From: Kineosporia rhizophila
Lineage (GTDB): Bacteria > Actinomycetota > Actinomycetes > Actinomycetales > Kineosporiaceae
Assembly: GCF_021277265.1 (NCBI RefSeq)
Contig: NZ_JAJSOH010000009.1
Span: 62,001-126,000, forward strand
Length of the DNA: 64,000 nt
Direction: 5' to 3'
Shown here: piece by piece, positions 1-7,440 of the stretch
How positions within the stretch are numbered: the first letter of the stretch is position 1
Layout of the letters: each line of letters begins with the position of its first letter
Notes under the pieces: model-generated
The model's input: only the letters and a program-made list of their open reading frames with translations
The model's database searches: none
Told to the model about the DNA's origin: nothing
Position numbers and translations under genes: made by a program

Positions 1-411
1 GCCGCCGCCAGCCTTTTCCCCCGCTACGCACGCGAGGCCGTCGCGGCTGGTGAGGATCGCGCCGGCCCGTTCTCGGTGCTCAGGGCGCTGCACCGGATCA
101 GCACCGGATACGCGGTCGCCGGCCTGGCGGTGCCGGTGTTCGGCATCGGCACCGCCTCGGCCATGGGCGTGCTGGGCGACTACTGGATCTGGATCTCGAT
201 GGCCCTGACGGTGGTTGGCGCGGCCCTGCTGGCCTGGGGCGTCGTGCCTGCTCAGCGCCGGGTCATGGAACTGCTGGGCGCACCCGGCGACCCGTCCCCG
301 GTGTCTTCGCTGCTGCCCCGCCTGGGCATGCTGACCGGGCTGTTCGGCCTGATCTGGGCCACCGTGGTGGTCCTGATGATCGTGCGCCCCGGCTCGTCGA
401 CGGGGGTGTGA
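1..411 (+). CDS. Integral membrane protein, 5' end outside the window
   Basis: The reading frame is open from base 1 to the TGA at 409-411, so only the C-terminal 136 residues are visible and the true start lies upstream. At least three hydrophobic segments are seen (around YAVAGLAVPVFGIG, WIWISMALTVVGAALLAWG and LTGLFGLIWATVVVLMIV), separated by basic loops such as AQRRVM. Its stop overlaps the GTG start of the next small membrane protein by 4 nt (GTGA), which suggests translational coupling and a shared role at the membrane. I do not recognise a named family with confidence; it resembles small DUF2269-like actinobacterial membrane proteins. No catalytic motif is visible. Confidence 0.7.
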   Translation, partial: AAASLFPRYAREAVAAGEDRAGPFSVLRALHRISTGYAVAGLAVPVFGIGTASAMGVLGDYWIWISMALTVVGAALLAWGVVPAQRRVMELLGAPGDPSPVSSLLPRLGMLTGLFGLIWATVVVLMIVRPGSSTGV

Positions 412-674
412 GCGTGTCTGCTGGTGCTCTGCGCGGTCTGCGGGCCGCAGCTGCGGTGGAAGCCCTGTCGCTGGTGATGCTGCTGCTCAACCTGGCCACG
501 GTGCACGTCGCAGCCCTGGCCTCGGCGCTCGGCCCGATCCACGGCTGCGCCTACCTGATAGCTGTTGTGCTGACCTGGACGATCACGAAAGAAAAGACCA
601 CCAGGGCATTCTCGATCGTCCCGGGATTCGGTGCACTGCTCGCCCTACGCCGCCTGGAGGCGGCCGATGCATAA
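408..674 (+). CDS. DUF3817-type small membrane protein
   Basis: An 88-residue protein with about three hydrophobic helices. The motif LGPIHGCAYL followed by a membrane segment and a short basic loop (TWTITKEKTTRAF) is typical of the DUF3817 family, whose members are roughly 90-120-residue integral membrane proteins of unknown function common in Actinomycetota. The GTG start at 408 overlaps the upstream stop by 4 nt, so the two genes are probably translated together. Family assignment is from pattern memory; the function is unknown. Confidence 0.75.
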   Translation: MSVSAGALRGLRAAAAVEALSLVMLLLNLATVHVAALASALGPIHGCAYLIAVVLTWTITKEKTTRAFSIVPGFGALLALRRLEAADA

Positions 675-695
675 TCCCCAGGCTGTGAAAAGCCT

Positions 696-704
696 TGTGG
701 ATAA
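696..704 (-). promoter_or_regulatory. Perfect DnaA box (TTATCCACA on the minus strand)
   Basis: The plus strand reads TGTGGATAA, the exact complement of TTATCCACA. It lies in the 38-bp gap between two convergent genes, where no promoter is expected, which makes a DnaA-binding role plausible. The AT-richness of the site stands out against the GC-rich surroundings. Confidence 0.5.
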
Positions 705-712
705 AGGTGGGT

Positions 713-1174
713 CTATTCCTCGTCGCTGGGCCGGTGACCGGGAAGATGCGCGATCTTCGCGTAGAAATGGTCGATTCGCCGCACCACCTCGGTCAGCCCG
801 TCGAGGTTCATCGGCTTCGTGACGTAGGCGTTGGCGTGCAGCGAGTAGCTGCTCAGGATGTCGGTCGGGGCCTGCGAGGTGGTCAGCACGACGATCGGGA
901 TGCTGCGCAGCTCCGGGTCGTTCTTGATCTCCGCCAGCACCTGCCGCCCGTCCATCCTGGGCATGTTCAGGTCGAGCAGGATCACGTCGGGGCGCGGCGC
1001 GTCCTCGTACTCGCCGGTGCGCCGCAGGAAGGCGACCGCTTCCTCTCCGTCGTTGGCCACGTAGACGTTGCGCGGGGCGCCGATCGACTCCAGCGCCTCC
1101 TCGATCATCAGCACATCGCCCGGATCGTCGTCCACCAACAGGACTGCCATCGCGCGGGTGGCGGCAGCGAGCAT
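713..1174 (-). CDS. Stand-alone response regulator receiver protein (Rcp1/CheY-like)
   Basis: A 153-residue single receiver domain with no output domain. The acidic pair VLLVDDDPGD, the phospho-acceptor Asp in VILLDLNMPRMDG, the Thr of VVLTTS and the Lys of VTKPMN are all present, so phosphorylation should be possible. The I/LDLNMPRMDG form with an extended loop (EYEDAPRPD) is typical of Rcp1-like receivers that partner phytochrome-type or hybrid kinases. ATG at 1174 was chosen because GAGGGG lies 6 nt upstream; an inner ATG at 1150 is possible. No kinase gene is adjacent, so its partner is encoded elsewhere and its output is probably protein-protein interaction. Confidence 0.85.
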   Translation of the reverse strand: MLAAATRAMAVLLVDDDPGDVLMIEEALESIGAPRNVYVANDGEEAVAFLRRTGEYEDAPRPDVILLDLNMPRMDGRQVLAEIKNDPELRSIPIVVLTTSQAPTDILSSYSLHANAYVTKPMNLDGLTEVVRRIDHFYAKIAHLPGHRPSDEE

Positions 1175-1511
1175 GAGAAACCCCTCGAAGTTGCACTGGA
1201 GCGGCCGAGGAACTACTTCGCCTGCTGTAAAGCTCGCACCTCGGGGGCTGCACTGGATCAGGTCCGATCCTAGCCGCCACCCGGCGCCGGCGGACAGAGA
1301 TGAGCAGCCTCGGCGAGCCAATAGTTGTTAACCCCCGACTTCCCGTCCTGACCTGCTGCTTCGCCCCTGTGCGGGACCCGCTCCCGTAGCTGCGCGACCA
1401 GCCCTTGCCACCGCACCGGCCGCGCGTCCCGGGCGGTGGGCGGCGGTGATAATCTCGTCCTGCTCGAAGGGCGGCAGAGACGTCGCCCTCAAGGACGGGG
1501 AGGAAACCCTC
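1175..1511. other. Intergenic region between divergent genes
   Basis: This 337-bp gap separates the receiver gene (minus) from the DLW-39 mini-gene (plus) and must hold both promoters. A possible -10 element for the plus direction is GATAAT within GGTGATAATC near 1448-1456, but no good -35 lies 16-19 bp upstream. No hairpin with a T-tract and no tRNA fold was found. Confidence 0.4.
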
Positions 1512-1625
1512 ATGAAGAAGCTGCTGATGGTCGCGGTCGCGTCCGCAGCCGGCGTCGCTGTCTGGCGTAAGGTCGGAACCAGCAAGCCCACCCAGCCGTG
1601 GGCGACGGCGACCGACAAGGTCTGA
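1512..1625 (+). CDS. DLW-39 family mini-protein
   Basis: A 37-residue ORF starting at an ATG preceded by GGGGAGG at a good distance. The product begins MKKLLMVAVASAAGVAVWRK, a single N-terminal membrane helix, and ends PWATATDKV. Its size, the MKKLL start and the Trp-Ala-Thr-Ala-Thr-Asp end fit the DLW-39 family, which in many actinobacteria lies beside tRNA-Ala downstream of gyrA. The diagnostic D-L-W triplet is replaced here by Q-P-W. Function is unknown. The tRNA-Ala 41 nt downstream supports the assignment and the origin-proximal location. Confidence 0.75.
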   Translation: MKKLLMVAVASAAGVAVWRKVGTSKPTQPWATATDKV

Positions 1626-1666
1626 ACCTCCCGTCCCGCGAGTAGCCCTTCTCGCTCGCGGACCTC

Positions 1667-1742
1667 GGGGACGTGGCGCAATTGGTAGCGCACCTGCTTT
1701 GCAAGCAGGGGGTTGTGGGTTCGAGTCCCATCGTCTCCACCA
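1667..1742 (+). tRNA. tRNA-Ala (anticodon TGC)
   Basis: A full cloverleaf is readable: acceptor GGGGACG pairs with CGTCTCC (one G-T), D-arm GCGCAATTGGTAGCGC, anticodon arm CCTGC-TTTGCAA-GCAGG with anticodon TGC, T-arm GTGGGTTCGAGTCCCAT, discriminator A, and a genomically encoded CCA (1740-1742). No tRNA-Ile gene accompanies it within the window, although the pair is usual near gyrA; it may lie left of the edge. Confidence 0.97.
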
Positions 1743-1748
1743 CAGGTC

Positions 1749-1782
1749 AGGGGCCGTTTCCGAAAATCGGGAGCGGCCCCTT
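1749..1782 (+). terminator. Terminator hairpin after tRNA-Ala
   Basis: AGGGGCCG (1749-1756) pairs perfectly with CGGCCCCT (1774-1781) around a partly structured loop, 7 nt after the tRNA CCA end. The T-tract is short (TT), as is common in GC-rich actinobacteria. Confidence 0.7.
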
Positions 1783-1989
1783 CCGTCTGCTGGGACCCTG
1801 GACGGGTACCTGAGCGTCCCCGGGCCGTCCGGTGATTCGGTCCCGGGCCCTGCTCGTTCGCAAGAGATTCCGGGTTCTGCGGTCGGCTACTCAAGCTGAC
1901 CCCGTGCGTCGCCGCTGCGGTAGTACGGTCGAACCGCGCGATCCAGTGAGGTCCAGGGCCTGGCCCTGTCGAGCAGTGACGGGGGCAGC

Positions 1990-3915
1990 GTGGACGACGG
2001 TGACTTCGGCGGTGACGTCGGTGTGGGCTCCGACGGTGTGCGCGCGGCGGTGTTGCACCAGCTCCGGCAGTACGTGATCGCTGCGGTCGGCTCGACGCGC
2101 CGGGTAGTGACCGTGAATGCGGCGCTGCTGCGGGTTCTGGGCGGTTTCAACCCGGTGGGGCTGGAGTTGGTCGACTTCCTGGAGGGTGCTCAGGGGCAAG
2201 GGCTGATCGACATCTACGACCGGGCCTTCGCCGGGCAGCCGACCGACCTGAAGCGGACGCGGTTCGTGGTGTCCACGCCGCAGGGGTACCAGGAAGAAAT
2301 CATCATCGATTTCGAGGTGAGCCCGCTGCGGAACCGGCAGGGCGAGATCGTCGGCACCGTCGGCACCGGCCGCGACACCACCGCCACCGTTCTGCGGGAA
2401 GAGGCCGAGGCTGCCGCAACGGCCGAGCTGACCCGGCGATTTCAGCGCGCCACCGACGTCATTGCCGAAGTTCAGCGGGCGCTGCTGCCTTCCCGACTGC
2501 CGGTGCTGCCGGGACTGGACGTGTCTGCGAGCTATTCGATCGGGGGAGCCGAGCAGGCAGCCGGTGGTGACTGGTTCGATGTGCTGCCCTTGCCCGGGAA
2601 CGTGGTCGCGGCGGTGGTGGGCGACGTCGTCGGTCACGGTGTCGATGCCTCAGCGGTGATGGCGCAGCTGCGGGCCGTCACTCTGGAACGGTTGCACTCC
2701 GGCGCCGATCCGGCCCAGGTGGTCGCCGCGCTGGACCGTTTCGTGGAAGTCATGCCCGGCGCCCGTGGCAGCACCATCTGCGTGGTGTCACTCGACGTGG
2801 CCGACGGCCGGTTGCAGTACTGCTCGGCCGGGCACCCGCCGCCGCTGATCACCGGGCCGGCCGGCGCCAGCATGTATCTCGACCCCAGCGGCGCAGGTCC
2901 GCTGGGTGAGGGCGGGCCCAGGACGATGCTGACCGGGCAGCTCGAGCGAGAACGGGTGCTCCTGCTCTACACCGACGGCATCATCGAGCGGCCAGGAGTG
3001 CCGGTGACCCAGGGCACCGTCGAACTGCGCCAGATCGCCGAGGCTGCGTTGCGGGACGAACTGTTCCCAGTGTTCAGCCTGCCGGCCGCGGTGGACCGCT
3101 CGACCACGCAGGTGCTCGAACGACTGACCCGCGAGACCGGGGCCAGTGACGACATCACCCTTCTGGCGTTGCAACGTGCCCCCGCTCTGACCGATCTCAG
3201 CCTCGAAACGAAAAGTACCGGGGCCGGCGGTGTGCGCCAGGCCCTGAGGGCCTGTTTCCGCCCCGACCAGGTGGACGGGGCCGCTCTGGCCGAACTGGAC
3301 CAGATCGTCACGGAGTTGTGCGAGAACGCGGCCGAGCATGCCTACGACGGCGCCGGAGGTCCTGTCGGGGTGGATGCCGGCGTTGATCAGCGCGGAATGC
3401 TGGTCCTGCAGGTGACTGACCAAGGGAGCTGGCGACCCCGCACACAGGTCGACGACGGCCGGGGAATCGGGCTGGCTCTGATCCAGCAGCTCTCCGAGTC
3501 GGTGTCGATCGAGTACGACCGGGGCCCGGACGACGGCACGCAGGTGCGGGTCGAGTACCGGCCCTGGAAACAGTCGAACCATGCCGACCCGCGTCGCCCG
3601 GTGGAGCATGCCCTGGTCGCGGACGTCTTCCTCGAGCCCCAGGCCGATCAGAACGTGCTGCGCGTCAGCGGTCCCATCGACGCGGCGACGACCGGGGAGC
3701 TGGAGGCGCAACTGGCTCTGTGCATCACGCCGGGATCGCCCACGCTGGTCCTGGACCTCCAGAAAGCGACGATGCTGTCCAGTACGGCCGTCCGTACGGT
3801 GCGCCGAAGCCTGGACCGAGCCGGAAGCGCCGGGGTGCACATGCGGGTCAGCGCTCGTCCCGGCAGCGTCGCCCACCAGATCCTGGCCCTGGTGGCGATT
3901 CCTACAGACGGCTGA
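1990..3915 (+). CDS. PAS-PP2C(SpoIIE)-HATPase-STAS partner-switch protein
   Basis: A 641-residue soluble signalling protein. A PAS-like sensor (about 25-135) is followed by a SpoIIE/RsbU-type PP2C phosphatase (about 165-395) with its metal-binding motifs: GGDWFD 192-197, GDVVGHG 211-217, YTDGIIER 327-334 and DDIT 387-390. Next comes an RsbW/SpoIIAB-like HATPase (about 400-525) with N-box ELCENAAEHAY 442-452 and G-box GRGIGLAL 490-497. A C-terminal STAS domain (about 548-640) carries Ser597/598 in MLSSTAV at the anti-anti-sigma phosphorylation position. One chain thus holds sensor, phosphatase, kinase-type ATPase and phosphorylatable switch domain. The GTG start at 1990 follows a G-rich stretch. 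The ECF sigma gene 78 nt downstream is a neighbour, but such switches classically control SigB-type factors, so the target is unknown. Confidence 0.88.
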   Translation: MDDGDFGGDVGVGSDGVRAAVLHQLRQYVIAAVGSTRRVVTVNAALLRVLGGFNPVGLELVDFLEGAQGQGLIDIYDRAFAGQPTDLKRTRFVVSTPQGYQEEIIIDFEVSPLRNRQGEIVGTVGTGRDTTATVLREEAEAAATAELTRRFQRATDVIAEVQRALLPSRLPVLPGLDVSASYSIGGAEQAAGGDWFDVLPLPGNVVAAVVGDVVGHGVDASAVMAQLRAVTLERLHSGADPAQVVAALDRFVEVMPGARGSTICVVSLDVADGRLQYCSAGHPPPLITGPAGASMYLDPSGAGPLGEGGPRTMLTGQLERERVLLLYTDGIIERPGVPVTQGTVELRQIAEAALRDELFPVFSLPAAVDRSTTQVLERLTRETGASDDITLLALQRAPALTDLSLETKSTGAGGVRQALRACFRPDQVDGAALAELDQIVTELCENAAEHAYDGAGGPVGVDAGVDQRGMLVLQVTDQGSWRPRTQVDDGRGIGLALIQQLSESVSIEYDRGPDDGTQVRVEYRPWKQSNHADPRRPVEHALVADVFLEPQADQNVLRVSGPIDAATTGELEAQLALCITPGSPTLVLDLQKATMLSSTAVRTVRRSLDRAGSAGVHMRVSARPGSVAHQILALVAIPTDG

Positions 3916-3944
3916 ACCGGCGTCCTCTTCGTTCGGTCCGGAGG

Positions 3945-3971
3945 CAACCTGGGAGAGCACCGGATCCGTAC
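3945..3971 (+). promoter_or_regulatory. Candidate ECF-type promoter upstream of the sigma gene
   Basis: GGCAACC (CAACC at 3945-3949) and CGTAC (3967-3971) are separated by 17 bp. This resembles the AACC/CGT-type -35 and -10 elements used by ECF sigma factors. It lies directly upstream of the ECF sigma gene, as expected for autoregulation. Assignment is by eye only. Confidence 0.4.
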
Positions 3972-3993
3972 AGGGAGCGAAGGAGGTACCCAC

Positions 3994-4563
3994 ATGCCGC
4001 GCTCCAATCGTGACGAAGAGTTCGCCACGTTCGTCCGGACAAACCGGACTTCGCTGTTGAAGTTCGCCTGCCTGCTCACGGCGGGCGACGGGCACCAGGC
4101 CGAGGACCTGGTGCAGACGGCGCTGACCAAGGTGTATCTGGCCTGGCCGAGGCTGCGACGCAAGGACGGCGAGCTGGCGTACGCCCGGCGCACCCTGCTG
4201 AACAGCCACATCGACGAGACCCGGCGTCCCTGGTGGCGGCGGGAACGGTCCACGCCCGAGCTTCCGGAAGTGCCCGCGTTCGAGGGCCCGGAAGGGATCG
4301 CGGGCCTGGACGAGGGGCGGTTCGGGTCGGACGGGCAGCGGGTGAGGGACGCCTTGGCCGCCCTGCCCAGCCGGATGCGGGCCGTCGTGATCCTGCGCTA
4401 CTGGCTGGATCTCAGTGTCGAGGAGAGTGCCCGGATCCTCGGGTGCACCCAGGGCACGGTCAAGTCCCAGGCGGCGAAGGGGACGGCGAAACTGCGGGAC
4501 CTCCTCACGGTGCCGCCGCAGGCCGTGGCACCCGCGTATCAGATGGGAAGGACCAACCGATGA
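3994..4563 (+). CDS. ECF RNA polymerase sigma factor (SigE family)
   Basis: A 189-residue sigma-70-type factor with region 2 (about 8-70; FATFVRTNRTSLLKFACLL, AEDLVQTALTKVYLAWPRL) and region 4 (about 110-165; LPSRMRAVVILRYWLDLSVE and the helix-turn-helix ILGCTQGTVKSQAAKGTAKL), without region 3. This is the layout of the actinobacterial SigE-family ECF group. A near-perfect Shine-Dalgarno, GAAGGAGGT, lies 6 nt before the ATG at 3994. The stop codon overlaps the ATG of a single-pass membrane protein (ATGA), the typical arrangement with a membrane-bound controller. A candidate self-recognised promoter lies just upstream. Confidence 0.92.
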   Translation: MPRSNRDEEFATFVRTNRTSLLKFACLLTAGDGHQAEDLVQTALTKVYLAWPRLRRKDGELAYARRTLLNSHIDETRRPWWRRERSTPELPEVPAFEGPEGIAGLDEGRFGSDGQRVRDALAALPSRMRAVVILRYWLDLSVEESARILGCTQGTVKSQAAKGTAKLRDLLTVPPQAVAPAYQMGRTNR

Positions 4564-5300
4564 ACGAGCTCAAAGACATCCTGGACAAGGCGGTTTCGGT
4601 GCAGGACAGGCCGGTGGACCCGGCTGCGGACATCGCCCGCGGCCGCGGTGAGCTGCGCAAGCGGCGGATGACCCGGTTCGGCGCCGGGGCGGCCGGTATG
4701 GCTGTGATCGCCGCAGTGAGCGGAGTGCTGGTCACCGGTGGTTCGGACGGCGGTTCCACCCCACCGGCCCTGGCCGGTACGACGGCCCCCGCCACCACCG
4801 CAGCCAAGGGTTCCTTGCCCGGGATCCAGCTCGTCGCCTACACCGGCGAGCAGCTGCCGGGTTACGACGTCGGGTTCGTGCCCAAGGGCTGGGAGATCCA
4901 GGGGGGCGACGACTTCACGCTGACGATCGCGCCCAAGGGGTTCAAGGACCAGGACTACAACAGCTTCGTGGGCAAGATCGCGGTCATGCTCGAGTCCAAG
5001 GACGCCGCTGGTGCGGAAGAGGACTACGTGCCCACCGACGAGGAGCTCAAGTCCTGGGGGATGGAGCCCGGCAGCCTCGACAGCACCACCACCGAGATCG
5101 AGGTGAGCGGTCAGGAAGGCAAGCTGCGCCGCGACAAGGAGACCAATGACTCGCCCATGGTGAAGGTTTCCTTCACCGACGCGAAGGGACACAACGTCGT
5201 GGTGCAGGGCCCGCTGTCGTTGGGCTGGACCGACGCCCAGTGGGTCGAGTTCGCCGAGGGGGTCAAGGTTCTGGGTAACGCGGAGGCCGGCGTCGGCTGA
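4560..5300 (+). CDS. Single-pass membrane protein, probable ECF sigma partner
   Basis: A 246-residue protein. A short cytoplasmic N-terminus (residues 1-38; MNELKDILDKAVS, then basic LRKRRMTR) is followed by one membrane helix (about 39-60; GAGAAGMAVIAAVSGVLVTG), a Thr/Ala-rich linker and an extracytoplasmic domain of about 170 residues. The ATG at 4560 overlaps the sigma-factor stop and is preceded by GGAAGGA. Topology and coupling suggest a membrane partner or anti-sigma factor, but no zinc-binding ZAS motif (HxxxCxxC) is visible in the cytoplasmic part. If it inhibits the sigma factor it must do so by another fold. The external domain is not a family I recognise. Confidence 0.75.
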   Translation: MNELKDILDKAVSVQDRPVDPAADIARGRGELRKRRMTRFGAGAAGMAVIAAVSGVLVTGGSDGGSTPPALAGTTAPATTAAKGSLPGIQLVAYTGEQLPGYDVGFVPKGWEIQGGDDFTLTIAPKGFKDQDYNSFVGKIAVMLESKDAAGAEEDYVPTDEELKSWGMEPGSLDSTTTEIEVSGQEGKLRRDKETNDSPMVKVSFTDAKGHNVVVQGPLSLGWTDAQWVEFAEGVKVLGNAEAGVG

Positions 5301-5306
5301 TCCGGG

Positions 5307-5360
5307 GTGACCGGAACGTCGCGCTCGTCAGGTACCGGACGAGCGCCCCGTTCCGGTCAC
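5307..5360 (+). terminator. Long terminator hairpin after the sigma operon
   Basis: GTGACCGGAACG (5307-5318) pairs with CGTTCCGGTCAC (5349-5360). Inside, GCGCTCGTC (5321-5329) pairs with GACGAGCGC (5338-5346). The extended stem starts 6 nt after the stop codon. There is no T-tract. Confidence 0.75.
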
Positions 5361-5467
5361 ACAGCAGGTCTCAAAAAGCGGTACTCTCTGACCGCATTCG
5401 TCCTCGATCGTGCCGGATGCCCCCTGAGCTCGTTGCGTATCCAGCTCCTGATCCTGGAGATCCCCTC

Positions 5468-6562
5468 ATGGCTGAGCGCCGCCGTCCCCGTTCGCTGCTG
5501 AGTCTCGCGGCGGTCGCCTCGTTGCTAGGGGTCGGCCTGGCGGCCATCAGCTTCGGGGACCGGGCCGACGCGACCGAGGCCGGGGCGAAGGCCAGCGCGC
5601 GCGTCGTCACCTACGAGGACGGGGCCGAGGCGGGGATCCAGTACCTCGAGTACCGGGGTGCCTACGGGCAGCAGAGCGACCTGACCATCACCGTCGAGAA
5701 GGTCGGCTCCACCCGTAATTTCACCTACACCCTCGACGACAACGCCAACATCTCGGTGTTCCCGGGCTGTGAGTACCCGGTCGCAGGTGACCTCACCCTC
5801 GTGACCTGCACGATCGCCAGCGTCGCCCCGAAGAACAGCGAGGGGCCGAGAGCGCACACGATCATCCGGCTGTACGACCTGGACGACACTGTGCGGTTCG
5901 AGAACCTCAGTGGCACCGAACTCCGCAACAACTTCACGCTCGGTGAAGGCAATGACACGTTCACCGGCACCGGCTCGAACGCGCGCACCACGGTCTGGGG
6001 CGGCGCCGGCAACGACACCATCACTGGCGTAACCGGAATCACCGTCGAGGCCGGCGAGGGCAACGACACCCTGGCCGCGTCCGGTAACGACACCACGCTC
6101 AGCGGAGGCGAGGGCAACGACACCATCACCGGTGGATCGGGTGCTCAGACCATTCGTGGTGACGCTGGTGACGACGTGATCCGTGGTGGTGCCGGCGACG
6201 ACTTCCTCTACGGAGACGAAGGCAAGAACAAGGTGTACGGCGATGCCGGCAACGACGGCATCAGCGGCGGGAGCGGCAGCCTGCTGTACGGCGGTGCGGG
6301 CAACGACATCATCAGCGGCGACGGCAAGGTCAAGGCCTACGGTGGGCCGGGCAACGACCAGCTCACGGGCGGTTCGAAGAACGACCTGCTCTACGGCGAG
6401 GCAGGGAAGGACCGGCTCGACGGCCGCGAGGGCAACGACCAGCTCTACGGTGGTTCCGGTGCGGACAAGCTGTTCGGGCGGGCCGGCAACGACCAGCTCT
6501 ACGGCGGTCCCGGCAAGGACCTGATCAACGGTGGCCCCGGCAAGAACAAGCTGAAGAACTGA
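5468..6562 (+). CDS. Secreted RTX (hemolysin-type calcium-binding repeat) protein
   Basis: A 364-residue exported protein. An N-terminal signal peptide (MAERRRPRSLLSLAAVASLL, then an A-x-A-like site near SFGDRADATEA) precedes a beta-rich region (about 45-165). From about residue 165 to the end run many glycine/aspartate nonapeptides of the GGxGxDxUx type (GGAGNDTIT, GGEGNDTIT, GDAGDDVIR, GGAGDDFLY, GGPGNDQLT and others), which bind Ca2+ in a parallel beta-roll. ATG at 5468 was chosen because GGAG lies 8 nt upstream and it starts the signal peptide; an upstream in-frame start at 5417 would bury it. No type I secretion genes are adjacent, so export is probably by Sec. Ligand or enzymatic role is unknown. 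Confidence 0.88.
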   Translation: MAERRRPRSLLSLAAVASLLGVGLAAISFGDRADATEAGAKASARVVTYEDGAEAGIQYLEYRGAYGQQSDLTITVEKVGSTRNFTYTLDDNANISVFPGCEYPVAGDLTLVTCTIASVAPKNSEGPRAHTIIRLYDLDDTVRFENLSGTELRNNFTLGEGNDTFTGTGSNARTTVWGGAGNDTITGVTGITVEAGEGNDTLAASGNDTTLSGGEGNDTITGGSGAQTIRGDAGDDVIRGGAGDDFLYGDEGKNKVYGDAGNDGISGGSGSLLYGGAGNDIISGDGKVKAYGGPGNDQLTGGSKNDLLYGEAGKDRLDGREGNDQLYGGSGADKLFGRAGNDQLYGGPGKDLINGGPGKNKLKN

Positions 6563-6572
6563 GCTGCCCGTT

Positions 6573-6608
6573 CGAAGGCCGCTTCCGCCAGCGCGGGAGC
6601 GGCCTTCG
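6573..6608 (+). terminator. Terminator after the RTX gene
   Basis: CGAAGGCCGCTTCCGC (6573-6588) pairs with GCGGGAGCGGCCTTCG (6593-6608), with one G-T pair and a 4-nt loop, 10 nt after the stop codon. Confidence 0.8.
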
Positions 6609-6627
6609 GCGTTTGCGGGACGAACAG

Positions 6628-6658
6628 TTGACATTGACGCAGCGTCAACTCCTACCGT
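6628..6658 (+). promoter_or_regulatory. MerR-type promoter with 19-bp spacer and dyad operator
   Basis: TTGACA (6628-6633) and TACCGT (6653-6658) are 19 bp apart, the over-long spacing characteristic of MerR-activated promoters. The spacer contains the perfect 7-bp dyad TTGACGC-A-GCGTCAA (6634-6648). It lies just upstream of the TipA-like regulator gene, indicating autoregulation. Confidence 0.8.
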
Positions 6659-6690
6659 GGATCCCGTAACCGAGTGCGGGAGTGATGGCG

Positions 6691-7440
6691 ATGGAATGGT
6701 CCATCCAGGAGATCGCCCGGCTCACCGGGGCGACGAGTCGCACCCTGCGGCACTACGACGACGTGGGACTGCTGGCGCCGAGCCGGACCGGGCCCAACGG
6801 TCAGCGCTACTACGACCAGGCCGGGCTGGTCCGGCTGCAGCGAATCCTGTTGCTGCGTCAGTTCGGACTTGGGCTGCCGGCCGTCGCCGAGGTGCTGGAC
6901 GGGGAGAAGGACGAGGTCGTGGCGTTGCGTCGGCACCTGGAACTGCTTGAGCGAGAACAGGACCGGATCGAGCGGCAGGCCGAATCGATCCGGACGACCA
7001 TCCGCAGGATCGAGAGAGGGGAGCCACTGATGGCTGAGGAAGCACTGGACGGGTTCGACCACACGCAGTACGAGGAAGAGGTCACCCAGCGCTGGGGCCG
7101 CGACGCGTACGAGAAGGGCGATCGCTGGTGGCGGTCACTCACCCCGGAGCAGAAGAACGAGATCAAGCAGCAAGGGCTGGACGTGGCCCAGGATTTTGCC
7201 CGGGCGAAGCAGGCCGGGGAGCCGGCGCACGGTGAGACTGCCCAGGAAATCGCGCGCCGACACGTCCATTGGTTGTCGTTGTCCACCGAAGTGAGCCGGG
7301 GCTACGTGATTGGCCTCGGGGAAATGTACGTAGCTGACCCGCGTTTCGGTAGCTACTACACTCCGGACGGTGAGGATCCCACGCCGTACGCCGAGTACGT
7401 GCGCGACGCCCTCATGGTCTATGCCGAGAACAATCTCTAG
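6691..7440 (+). CDS. MerR-family regulator with TipAS effector domain
   Basis: A 249-residue transcription factor. An N-terminal MerR winged helix (IQEIARLTGATSRTLRHYDD, GQRYYDQAGLVRLQRILLLR) and a dimerisation coiled coil (about 75-112, LEREQDRIERQAESIR) precede a C-terminal TipAS-like drug- or peptide-sensing domain (about 120-249; YEEEVTQRWG, HVHWLSLSTEVSRGYVIGLG, MYVADPRFGSYY). In TipA-type regulators this domain binds thiopeptides or other multidrug ligands and activates the cognate promoter. The ATG at 6691 has GGGAG 8 nt upstream; GTG 6682 and ATG 6685 are alternatives. A canonical autoregulatory promoter lies at 6628-6658. The gene ends tail-to-tail with the CAAX protease gene, overlapping by 4 nt. 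Confidence 0.92.
   Translation: MEWSIQEIARLTGATSRTLRHYDDVGLLAPSRTGPNGQRYYDQAGLVRLQRILLLRQFGLGLPAVAEVLDGEKDEVVALRRHLELLEREQDRIERQAESIRTTIRRIERGEPLMAEEALDGFDHTQYEEEVTQRWGRDAYEKGDRWWRSLTPEQKNEIKQQGLDVAQDFARAKQAGEPAHGETAQEIARRHVHWLSLSTEVSRGYVIGLGEMYVADPRFGSYYTPDGEDPTPYAEYVRDALMVYAENNL

Noticed and set aside
1667-1742. tRNA-Ala 3' end as an integration (att) site
   Set aside because: I found no second copy of the tRNA 3' segment downstream and no integrase, so there is no support for an integrative element.
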